The notes under the pieces are model-generated. The model did not search any database. It was not told where the DNA came from and saw only the letters and a program-made list of their open reading frames with translations. DNA of 64,000 nt, taken from positions 8,098,001 through 8,162,000 of the forward strand of contig NW_025062478.1 in assembly GCF_000002995.4 (NCBI RefSeq), given 5' to 3'. The number at the start of each line of letters is the position of its first letter. The stretch's first letter is position 1. Source of the stretch: Brugia malayi (taxonomy: Eukaryota; Nematoda; Chromadorea; Rhabditida; Onchocercidae). The position numbers were made by a program, and so were the translations under genes. Below, piece after piece: positions 39,301 through 49,911 of this stretch.

Positions 39301-42019
39301 CTTGTAAATTTGCATCAGTAGCTAATTATCTTAAAATTTTGAAACATATGAAAAGTATTGAGAAATCAGATAAACAATGAGGGACCAGCTTTATTGAATA
39401 ATAAATGCATTCAGTTTTATTCTTGTAACTGTTTTTATTCACTGTTGCATCTTGAACTGACTTGCATCTGTTCCGTTGAACTGATTGCTTCTTTTTATGT
39501 CAAAATTTTAGCTGACATTTCTACCTTGACAGGAACATATGATTCAGGCCGAAAAAAATAGCATTCAAAGGCTTTAAACGAGCATATTTCTCATTTCGAG
39601 ATTTACATCTCAGTTGGCATCAGAATTCGAATGACATGAACGGTCCACCAGTGGGGCATTTCTGCCTTAAAGGTCTGCTTTCTTCTTGAGTCTATTTTTT
39701 TTGTCAGTTTTGGTTCTTGTGGTATTGCATAACTTGTTACCCAAGATCTTAACAGGACTTTATAGATGGTGCTCGTTATATTGATCAAATATTTTCATAA
39801 AGGTAACTGTTCTTGTACAATTAGAATATAATAGAAAACCGTCAAGTTCTTCGTAGAAGTGTTCTGAAGTTCAGATCTCATTTTTTTCTTTTACTACAAA
39901 AACTCTATTTTTTAGGATGTGAGGTAACACCAGATGTTTTTTTGGCACAATCAAAATTCCATATCAAACTGCTTATACCGAGTAGTGAAGGCATGAGTGA
40001 AATGATTTTAAAGTGTGACACGGTGAGTTCGTATAAGAAATGTTTGAGACAATGAGTTTAACAGAGAAATTAGTTAGTTTTTTTTTTTTATATGGAGAAA
40101 TGCTCTATTGCATACATAACTCATGCATAACCATATTGGTAGTGACATGAAGGTAAAAACATAGTTAAGGTCGACGAATTTTCCTTTCGAATTGGTTTTT
40201 ATGAATGTTTGCGAAGATATTGCATGAAAAGTGGTTTAGAAGTTTTTTTTTCTTGTAGGAGCATCAATATGCGCGTTGGATGGCTGCATGCCGTCTTGCT
40301 TCGCGTGGAAAAACGATGGCTGATGCGAGTTATCAGTTAGAAGTTGATTCTATTAAAAAACTTCTTCAAATGCAGTTAGGAGGTTTTTGAATTTTCTTTT
40401 ATTCGTTATTTAATCTAGCAGATCGATTCGAAGTAAAGTTATTATTTGATTCTTAATTTCATAATTTCTTTAGAATGAATGATAAAATTTATGTTTGTTG
40501 AATATATACTCATTGAATATTGTTGCTCTGTTTAAAGTAATTTGGAACATTTGCATAACTATGAAGGCTAAAAAATCAATTCAGTTGCAATAAATTTTAA
40601 TGTGAATTTGTCCTTTTTTTCAGTGGCAGGTGCGCCGAATAGCGTTATGAAAAAACATCTTGCTGTAGAATTGCCTCCTGATTTTAATGTTGACGAATTT
40701 GTTTCACAGAGATATGCTCGTAGGGCGCGTTCAAGGCAAGCAGTAAGTTCATTTTCAGAACCTGTATTATGCATAATTCGAGGCAAATACTTTGTTAATT
40801 TGTGATATGGAAGAATGAAAAATTAGAATGTTGCTCTGTCCAAATCATATCATTTATTTTCCATTTAAATTTTGGGTGCTGAGATATTTAGGAAATGTTA
40901 AACCTTTAACTTTCGAAGCCTTCCCTTGCTTCGTTCGTTTTATAGCACATTTTTTTCATTTATGCAAGCTGTTTCTAGCTGATACTTTCAGCATTTTGCT
41001 TATCTTTGTAATCAACTTTTTTTGTTAAATCATTTTGTGATTAGTTATTGTTGCAGCTCCAACAACGAATCACGGAAGCACATTCAAGTGTTCGAAATCT
41101 GTCGAGCACGGAAGCGAAATTACAATATATACGAGCATGGGAAGCACTACCAGAACATGGCATCCATTACTTCATCGTTCGATTCAGGTTTTTGGATTTT
41201 TGTAAAATTTTTGAAAGATTAAGTTTTCTTTGTTTCGCAAATGCATTAGGATTATCTCTCTATATACATAATTCTTCTTCCCTTTTTAGAAATAGTAGGA
41301 AATCGGAATTGATGGGTATTGCTTTCAACAGAATGATGAGAATGAATATAGATACGGGAGAAAGTTTGAAAACATGGAGGTTTTCAACGATGAAAAAGTG
41401 GCATGTGAATTGGGAAATTCGACATCTAAAAGTGGCTTTGATTTTTTTTTTTTTATATTTTTTGTATTTTTGTAAGATATATCTTGTAGATACCACATAA
41501 TTTCGAGTATCTTTTGTACTTATTTAATCATACTCGATTTTAGTTACAATTAAAATGAAATCAAAACTAGTTTGTTGAGAAATTGGATAATTTCGGATAA
41601 AAGTATGATATGAATTAAGTGAAATTAAGGTTTTTGATTTGTAAAGTGAACGCAACTAGAACTTGAATATAATAACATTTTCATGAATACTTCTGCAATT
41701 AAGATAAAAAGGGTTTTTTGATTTCCAGATACAGTTCGAAGATGAAGATATCGAATTCAAACCTCTGTCTGCGGATTGCAAGGTTATTTTTTGGTAAAAA
41801 AATAATTTTTTTTTGGTTTTCTTGGTTTGTAGATGCAGTTTAATAATTCCCAAATATTAAACACTGTCATGAATTCCAAGGATTAAAATTTCTATGACTT
41901 CTTCTCAGGTTGCACATGAATTTATTGGTGGTTATATTTTCCTGTCGCTGCGAAACAAGGAACAAAATCAAGCATTGAATGAAGAGCTTTTCCACAAATT
42001 AACTGGTGGATGGGCTTAA
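36311..42019 (+). CDS. unc-112: Kindlin / UNC-112 (FERM and PH domain integrin activator)
   Basis: Kindlins bind integrin beta tails and, in nematodes, anchor body-wall muscle dense bodies and M-lines with PAT-4. Eighteen exons: 36311-36458, 36856-36997, 37258-37349, 37460-37575, 37765-37956, 38093-38283, 38576-38660, 38797-38904, 38995-39075, 39192-39277, 39548-39672, 39916-40022, 40259-40382, 40624-40742, 41057-41187, 41290-41431, 41729-41782 and 41909-42019; 717 residues, as expected. Landmarks: LVTDLNIQR and LHIGG (F0), [16 protein letters not shown], the F1 Ser/Pro-rich loop, [30 protein letters not shown] (F2), PH domain [20 protein letters not shown] to [11 protein letters not shown], and F3 [14 protein letters not shown] ending [13 protein letters not shown]. 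The exon 2 donor (GTTTGT) is weak and gives LAIVQLPDL at the junction. A long poly(T) follows the stop. Confidence 0.93.
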
Positions 42020-42913
42020 AACTAATGGTGTTTTTTTTTTTTTTTTTTTTTTTTTTTTGTAAGGATTTTATCCAGTTTAGCATCACTGCCAATAATTAAA
42101 AAGAAACATAAAAAAACTTATTTTAATCTGAAATTAAAATCAACAAAAGTTGTTATATAGTTTGGTGATATTTCGCTCTGAAAGATATTGGTGATCGAAT
42201 CCACTGACATTAGAAGAGGTTCTAGCGATTCAGACAAGATTTTAGAATTCATTCTCTAAAAATCGGATTGACGGTTTTCATTTAGCACAATCTATATATT
42301 TGTTTGTTCCTTTTCTTGTGTATTTGATGCTGTCTACACTTTTCTTAATTGCTCTTTTCTGTGTGCCTTCGATTTTTTTCTTTTTAATGTGTAATTATTC
42401 AAATAATCCTTATCCATTCATTTTGGTTGGTTTCATATTAAGCGTTTTTCACTTTTTTCGTCAAAACTGCCTCTGCCACTTGAGAGTGATAAGAAAGATT
42501 TTAATAAAACGCTGATTACGAATATTAAGTTCTGCCAGATTTCAAGCATGAATCATGCAAAGTCATCCCACTTTCAAATTATGATATCTCTTATTGCATT
42601 TAATTCTAATTTATAACTTTCGGTTTTACTTTAATTTTCGAAATATAAATGCATACATTCTGGATTACCTATTTTCTTTCGATCCCTTCTTGCGTATGTT
42701 TTTCTACACAAGGGCACAAGTTAATTTGGGTTTCATGATCCTTTTGCTGGTTACTTTCCTCGATTTTCGTTGGACCGAATTACAATACTTTATTTGTGTT
42801 ATAGACTCTTAATGTTTGCCTTTAAGCAGTTAAACTATATATATATGGTGCCATATTCCTAATATCAAAATGGATCTTGAAAACAAGACGCATACATCTT
42901 CAAATTCTGTTAC
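42020..42913. other. Convergent intergenic region between kindlin and the Nudix gene
   Basis: Both neighbouring genes end here, so it holds two 3' UTRs. A 28-base poly(T) (42031-42058) lies just after the kindlin stop. TTTATT at 42789-42794 reads AATAAA on the minus strand, about 120 bases past the Nudix stop, and could be its polyadenylation signal. Frames at 42300-42515 and 42594-42812 are Phe/Leu rich without a domain and are not called. Confidence 0.45.
42031..42058. repeat. Poly(T) tract
   Basis: About 28 consecutive T residues, 12 bases downstream of the kindlin stop codon. Confidence 0.9.
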
Positions 42914-44463
42914 TTATTTACACCGGTTTTTGAAAAACCACATTAGACCATAAAGCATTCCGGGAGAACTTGCTACTTCTTTTTGCTCACAATACTTCTG
43001 CGCTTCGGGTATCGTCATGAAAATCTGAAGAAGGACATTTATCAACCAGCGAATGGATTATGAATTATTTGCTGATACCAATAACACAATAAAGAACTAG
43101 AACGACAGACCTGCTCGACACATTTTACATCAATATAACCGGACAGCTAGCATTGTTTCTCTTTTGCTAGCTTTGAAAAATTGTAGTTACATTCTTCAGC
43201 AGTTGGGATATACGTGGAATTACTATCCGGCTTATTAAAACACCGGGAAATTGGTTTTCTAATCATTCCAAACAGTTTCAAAAGGAAACTTGCTGAAGCA
43301 TTAACTATTTAAAAAAAACAATTGTGATAATACAAACCTTTTCGATTTTCTCAGAATCTACACCACCTCCTTCACTAACTTTCATCGTTTCGTCAATCTC
43401 AGCGTAAAACAATTCTTGTTGGGCACCCGATGAACCCACACCTGTTCTAAAATATCAGAAAACATTTTTATAGATTCAATTGACAAACCAAAGGAGAATT
43501 CGGAATACTTACACAAACGTTTTTATGCTCTTAATGTCATTTTCGTTGACCTTATAACCACACTCTTCATTAATTTCTTCTTGAATATGTTTTCTCCAAC
43601 TAATATTCGGTTTGTCAATAAGACCGGCACAAAGTTCCACCGTTTCACCCATACTTATTGGATATTTTGACCAATTTATTTCATTCCACTTTTTATTAAC
43701 ATTCTCATCCAGTCTACGTACTCTTGATATATAAACAGCTGAAAGAAATAAAAGGATGGTTGAATCATTACCGGAACTCAAAGTCAGACGTTATCGTACA
43801 TTTATAAATAGTACTGCGCATATTCTTATAACCAATAGATTTAATTCTCGCAGAGTATTAAAATCATAAGAAAGTTCATTTTTTTCAAACTATTCTAACT
43901 TTTAAAGCTAATGAGACATAATCCTAAACTTTCGAAATTGAAGAAGCTTTATTGGACTAAAGGTAACTCAAATTACGGTAACTGAAAAAATTTACGACAC
44001 ACTGTCAAGTATAAACTAACAAAATATCCTTGAACTATTTAAATTGTTCGTGTTTAAAGTTTTCCCAAAAACATGCCAAATCAATCAGACGCCTACCTGG
44101 TCGGAACTGTTTTACAAACAGTAGAGAGTGCTTCTGTTTATGATATAACAAACAGGCAACACTGTCGTGACGTAAAACAAGATCCCATTTGATAAGCTTG
44201 CCACCCTAAAACCATTCCACCTTGAAGAATGCACGCGTGTTCCAAGAGGAAAAGGTTAGAAATTAATTTTGAGAGATAAGAAACTAGCGGAACTAACGAA
44301 TCGTCATCGTTTAACGGTCTTAGGACAAAACACAACACAAACAAATAAAACAATTGAACATACATACCCTTTTGAATTTCATTCTCATAGGTCGAATAAA
44401 CTGAGAATCACGGACGTCCTCGAAAATCTCAACCTCCACTGGGAATTCTTCGCTTTCAGCCAT
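42914..44463 (-). CDS. nudt14: NUDT14-like Nudix hydrolase (UDP-sugar diphosphatase family)
   Basis: Relatives hydrolyse UDP-glucose and ADP-ribose to sugar phosphate plus nucleoside monophosphate. Five exons on the minus strand: 44463-44368, 44205-44097, 43738-43513, 43446-43338 and 43024-42914; 216 residues, close to the 222 of mammalian NUDT14. Family cues: WDLVLRHDSVACLLYH, LLFVKQFRPAVY (the FRPAVY joint is recreated exactly across an intron), GETVELCAGLIDKP, the Nudix helix with QEEINEECGY, and ETMKVSEGGGVDSEKIE before the C-terminus. The Nudix box is imperfect: Asn stands where the Glu of G-x5-E is usual, and Glu replaces the Arg of R-E-U-x-E-E, but the metal-binding E-E-x-G is present. 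The start (MAESEEFPVEVE) is the first in-frame ATG. Exact substrate is unknown. Confidence 0.88.
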
Positions 44464-44944
44464 TTGGAATACTATCTCTCAGTAGTCTGCATAACACAAG
44501 TAATTGAAATATTTGACTTGAAAGACTTTCAAAATAATTCATCTAAACAAGCTCGCCATTTACTAACAACTGGAAATGAAACGACACTGGCAGAAAAGCA
44601 AAACTATTTAAAATGAAGAGCTGCTTTACGAAATATCAAATTTATTTAGCCTTTAGCATAAAAAAAAGAATCATAAAAAGCCACTAAATTTATCCCCGAA
44701 CTTACGCAACAAATGACTAACAAATCGTTAAACTGGACAAACAGTAGAACAAACGATAAATATGATAAGCTGAGAAGCTATGACATAAGGAAAGTAGTTT
44801 GGATTTCCAATGAGGATTATTTTATAACAAGTTAAGAATTTACAAAATCAATCATTTTAAATACAGGACCCAACAAAAAAGGTGAGATAATTTCCAAAAA
44901 ACAATCATTCACCAATATAAATTCTTTAAACTAGGAAAAAAAAA
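44464..44944. other. Gap between Nudix start and dehydrogenase 3' end
   Basis: About 480 AT-rich bases. It contains the 3' UTR of the dehydrogenase locus and the promoter of the Nudix gene, both on the minus strand. No exon is supported. Confidence 0.4.
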
Positions 44945-46014
44945 TCATATTTTCGGAAGTTTAATGCCTTTCTTTTCGCATAGTTTATCAGTTAGCTGCC
45001 ACAGATTTTCCTGTTGCTTCTCATCCACTGCATCTTTGAATAATTTGGTGATACGCTTACAGTTACGGTCGTAATAAGCACCATTCACGTTCGTAACACT
45101 ATCAGAGGTACAGAGAAAGACGCAAGATCGAGAACCTTCGCAAACAGGAACTCCACTATAACCACCAGCTCTGAAATTTGTTGAAATTTCTATTCAAACT
45201 TATTTATGGAAATGATATTGGATTTTAACTAACGTTCAAAAATAATTCAAATAAATGTGAATAAAAGCACTGCAAACATGCAAGAAGGGAAAATTTTCCA
45301 GAGATTTGAAAGCAATGTCTTGGGTGTTTAAGAGCAACATAATGTTTAAAAAATGCTCACTGTCCGTTACTACTACTTTATTTCAAAAATCTAATATTTT
45401 AAGGCAACTTTGTAGTTTGACAGTGTCTCTTCGAACTAACCTTAAAAGTTTCGTCTCGATGATGCCTGGTTCCAAAACGTTACAAGTAACTCCAGATCTG
45501 CTGAACAAACGAGCTAACTTGAACGTCATCAAGTGAATCATAAGCTTTGTACGTGAGTACTGCGTGTACTTCTCATAAGTTTTCGAACTTTCTAAATCTG
45601 ACCAATCTAGAGAATACCTGAAATTGTACTTCATTGCAGGAAAAGTCCTATTGAAAGCGGTTTTCATCTGTATTTTCTAGAAAGCAAAAATGAGTTATTA
45701 GAAATTATAAGATCATCACATGTGGTCTATATCACATATATAGAATACCATCATCACTTCATTTTAAAATAAAGATTATCGTGTATGTACTGATCTCCGT
45801 GCCACTGTTTCAAAGTTCCAAAATTATGCAAGAAATTTTTGTCCATAAACTTTATTTCTAGCTTCCATTTTATCTAAATACTAAACAACCAAACAAAATA
45901 AGAAACAAACCATTCGTAGCAAATGCTGCTTACAAGAACCAGTCGAGATGGAACATTCTTCTTCAGCAAACTGAACAGCGATCTTGATAGGATATAATGC
46001 GCAAGATAATTCAC
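44945..46014 (-). CDS. Second (downstream) catalytic-half exon set of the SDR locus
   Basis: Three exons on the minus strand, 46014-45907, 45676-45441 and 45170-44945, encode 189 residues homologous to the C-terminal half of the adjacent short-chain dehydrogenase. They contain VNYLAHYILSRSLF, LVLVSS (catalytic Ser region), the active-site YSRTK (Tyr and Lys intact), GVTCNVLEPGIIETKLLR and a C-terminal GAYYDRNCKRIT...LWQLTDKLCEK. No Rossmann TGxxxGxG or NAG exon was found between 46015 and 47076. The first exon is phase 0 and continues naturally from ...LELTFQ, the end of exon 3 of the upstream gene. I infer an alternative 3' module of that locus (312 residues if joined) or a 5'-truncated duplicate. 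The first donor must be TTT|GTTTCT, since the nearer GTTTGT would create a stop at the joint. Exon 2 could start at 45667 instead. Confidence 0.7.
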
Positions 46015-46282
46015 CTGTGATGAACCAAAATAATTTTACTTTCTCTTACCACAGCAGGGACTAGATTTAATCATTGTTAAAGAATCACTGATATGGATAA
46101 CACTGGAAATTAAATTTAAATAATTTTTTTATCGAAGTTGAAACAAAGTAATTTAGATATTATCATTAATTTCCAATATGGTTTGAACTTCTTTGGTAAC
46201 TATTACCACACATTTCAAATAACATATCAATGTGAAAAATAGTAAGCCAGAACTATCCAAGAACCAACTGACACAAATATCA

Positions 46283-46287
<5 letters not shown>

Positions 46288-46315
<28 letters not shown>
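46288..46315. repeat. Poly(A) tract
   Basis: About 28 consecutive A residues between the two catalytic-half exon sets of the dehydrogenase locus. Confidence 0.9.
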
Positions 46316-46316
<1 letters not shown>

Positions 46317-47076
46317 TTGCTGTCAGTTTTGAATCATTTCAGAATAAACAAAAGAAGTGGAGAATTTCCCTACAGTGTATTCAAAACACATGCAGAGATA
46401 AGATGTTATGATGTTCACCTATGATAAAAAATGATCTCGTAGAAACAGAAAACGGCTTCTTGGAATTTCCAGCGATAAAAAAGTTATGAAATAAACTATT
46501 ATATATTCCATAGTTATAGGAGCTCAGAAGAATAGTAACGCAAACCAGTTCACTTTTCATACAAAACACTTCAAAACGATCATTTTTTGTTTTTTAGAAT
46601 TTGATCCCTAGTTAAAAATCGAAATTAAAAAAAGTCACAACCTCGCAGTTGAAAATCGTCACCAATCCTTCGTTAGCAATACATAAACATGAGTGAAAGA
46701 CAGGAAAATTATGAGATCACGAAGATAAAATGAAAGGCATCTTATAAAAGCACGACAAAAGAATTTTTTTAGAATTGTGAAATCGTTTAAATTAGTTTGT
46801 TCAATGAAATCATTTAAGAACTATTACATTTTTAAATGAAAAGATTTCAGCTACAGATAAATGCATAACTAAAAGAAAAATGGAAGACGAACTTCGTTAA
46901 ATTCTTACGACTAATATAATTTTTGTCGCACTGTTGCAGGTTCAAAAACTAAAAACAAATTTCATTCATAAAAACCCGCAAAAATAATGTGAAAGAAAAA
47001 AAAAAGAAACTATTACATGAGGTGAAATTTAAAGCTCTTTAAAAGAAGGATCACATCATCAGTCGATCGTGCTACT

Positions 47077-49911
47077 TCATACATTATAATCCTGTCTATG
47101 ATTACTGCAGTTGACATTATTGATCGTACAATTTGCAGCAAAGAGAGGTGAACCAGAATTTAGATAATCTTTACACAATTGTTCACTCATTTCCCATAGT
47201 TTTTGCTGCAATCGTTCATCGGTAGCATCCGAACCACTGCGTGTCTGCTTTCCATGGCAATCAAAATATTTACCACTAACATTTTCTAGTGCAGGAGATT
47301 CAACCAATGTTAAAAGTGTGCTAACACCACTACTTAATACCAATGCGGTATCAGAAGATGATAGCGATGTACTTCGTGATCTGAAAATTATTGACCATGC
47401 TGCTTTTTTGCGCTTAATAATAGTTACTACTACAAATAAACATTAAGCATTGACCCTACATATTTGAGAAATAAACATGAGTAAGTTGCAACTTTTGTGA
47501 AAACATACTGTTCAAAATAAACCATCAAATTAATTAGCAGTACTGCTTTAGCAGCTTTTTTTATGATTTATAACTAAATATGAGTATCATTCATACTTCC
47601 TTACCATTATAAGTACTTACCCATTAAATATTAAATTTCCAAGTATCTATGAATTCTTAATTTCGAAAGTCACTAATATCTTACCTCCGACCTCGCGGCT
47701 CCATATTTCCCAGATCGACAACATTAGAGGTAACCCGAAATTGACACCCTTGCCTGACCAAAAGACGATGAAGGGCAAATGATGTTAAATGATTCATTAG
47801 TTTTGTCCTCGAAAACTGAAGATATTTTTCATATTCCCGCTCAGCCATCACATCCTTCCAATCAATTTTATGCCTGAAAGAAAATTTTTATCAAATTTAA
47901 CTTCATCGTTGCAGCAAGTTGAAGAAAATCACGGTTTTTAATTTTTGATATTTTCCACTTCTCATTGCTCCTCTTTTTTCGCAAGAAACTCCCTGTTTTT
48001 TCTTTCTAATTTCTGATTTATTATTAATTTTTTTATTTTTATTATCAACGGTGTTTAAGAGGGCTGTATTTGATAAACCACTGAAGAATATTTGAATCGA
48101 CAAAAAAGACGGATTTCGCTAACCTATAATGGTAATAGAAACAAAAGATTAAAACTAGAAAAAAAAAAAAAACTCACCAACTATGAAGACTGCTACTGAC
48201 AATAATAACCCTTGAAGGTTGATTTTGTTTTAATAGTGCAAGTAAACGATTTATGATAAGGAAATGTGCCAAATGATTAATCTGAAAGGCTTCATTTGGA
48301 AAGAAAACAAGATTATATGGAGAACGGGCAGAATATGGCAGAGCGAATAAGCAGAACAATTCATAACTGGGAGATGAAAAATTGAAAGAATTAATACACC
48401 AAACATATCGCCATTTATATCGCAAGAAATTGTATCTAATCATTCATAACAATAAATGATAAATAGTATACGACATAAAATTATATGTCTATTAGTTCTT
48501 CAAACGAATTTAAGAGTGATTTATAAAGTACTAGAAATTCAAAACTGAAACACAATTGACAAAATGATAAATAATGACAAAACTGATTTCGAAATCAAAA
48601 AACAAAGATGAAGAATATATGAGACATTCTTATATAGTGCATTTAGGAAATCCAAACATTTCTATCAGTTATTGTTCAAAAACAATTCTCAGTTTGACCA
48701 CTAAATTTATTATTAGTACGCCTCATCTTTTCAAAAACACTATGTCAGAAGAATAAAGCTTTCTAATCCAAGAAATAAACATTGTTTTATGACAATCAGC
48801 TGTAAAATAAAGTATAAAATAAATTTAGTTTCAATTTTTGAAGTTTAAATTCTAATTCACTACATGTTCATTATCCATAAAATCTTAGTTAAAACGAATC
48901 AATTTGCATATTAAGTACTAAAAGCACTATACAATATAGTCTAATAAACAAAGAGAGGCATATTGAAAGCCTGCACAAAAACTGTACATTTCCTAAAGAA
49001 ATGTCGAAACATTTTTTAAGCACATTAGTGAAATTGCTTACTTGAAAAGTTAATTCCAACCCATTTCGACTTTCTGCTCTTTTAGGTAAAAGAACACCGG
49101 CATTACACAATAGAACATTCAACAGCGGAAATCGCTTTTGAACATCCGTAGCCAAATCAGAAACCTGTAATAAGTAGTGGGTAAAATCATGGATTACTAA
49201 TAAAATAGAGTATTTATTTAAAAGAAATGGAAAAAATAAAGCATAGAATCGTCAAAGAAAACAAGAATTGAACTAGTTCAAATGAAAAATAAGGTCACTG
49301 AATTCCATAACTCACCTCTTTCAAATCTGAAAAGTCACCAACAACAAAATCAAGATTTGACTTATCCGGTAATTTGCCCTCACGCATAATGTAGTCAATG
49401 GTTGCTTCACATTTTTCAATGTTCCTTCCATGCACAATAACGAAATTTTCTTTCTGAAAAGATTATGTCTTTATATCAAAAAAGAAAGATATCTAGTAAG
49501 ATTTAGAATTAAACTGGGTTGTGAAAGAGTACTGTAAAAGGTCTCACAGCCCTAATAAGGTTGATAATTTGATTAACCTTACGTTATTAAATACATGAGC
49601 TAAGCCTTTTACTTCTCGTTTCAAAAAATCGAAGCTCGGATACCATGAATACATAGATGTGTTGCAACAGCTGTTTCAAGAATTCAAAAAAGAAAATTAA
49701 AAGGAGGTATCCTGCATGTTTGCACGAGCACTTATACAAGCACTTTTGCTCTTATGAATTTGTGACTTCATGAATATTTCAGAATTAGGGAAATAAAGCT
49801 CACATTTCGCACGGCTAATTCCAGAGCAGTTTGTCTACCAATGCCATCTGTTGAACCCGTAATGAGAATTATCCTTTTGAAGCTATTATGACATTCATTT
49901 TTCTCAGCCAT
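47077..49911 (-). CDS. Short-chain dehydrogenase/reductase with Phe at the catalytic Tyr
   Basis: Retinol-dehydrogenase/WWOX-like classical SDR fold. Six exons on the minus strand: 49911-49804, 49453-49316, 49164-49042, 48281-48178, 47873-47685 and 47380-47077; 321 residues. The N-terminal half is intact: ILITGSTDGIGRQTA (cofactor loop, residues 17-31), HGRN, LDFVVGDFSDL and LLCNAGVLLP. The C-terminal half begins INHLAHFLI and VIIVSS. The active-site motif then reads FSRTK (Phe178, Lys182; codon at 47814-47816) where Tyr is normally required. The usual PG motif has also degenerated to VDLGN. The tail has VSGKYFDCHGK and LWEMSEQLC. I infer a product with cofactor-binding potential but probably impaired oxidoreductase activity. 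Reading frame and splice sites are intact, so it does not look like a dead pseudogene. Confidence 0.85.

Noticed and set aside
41048..41500. 150-codon continuous frame in kindlin
   Set aside because: It reads through two real exons and the intron between them; the kindlin alignment requires splicing at 41188-41289.
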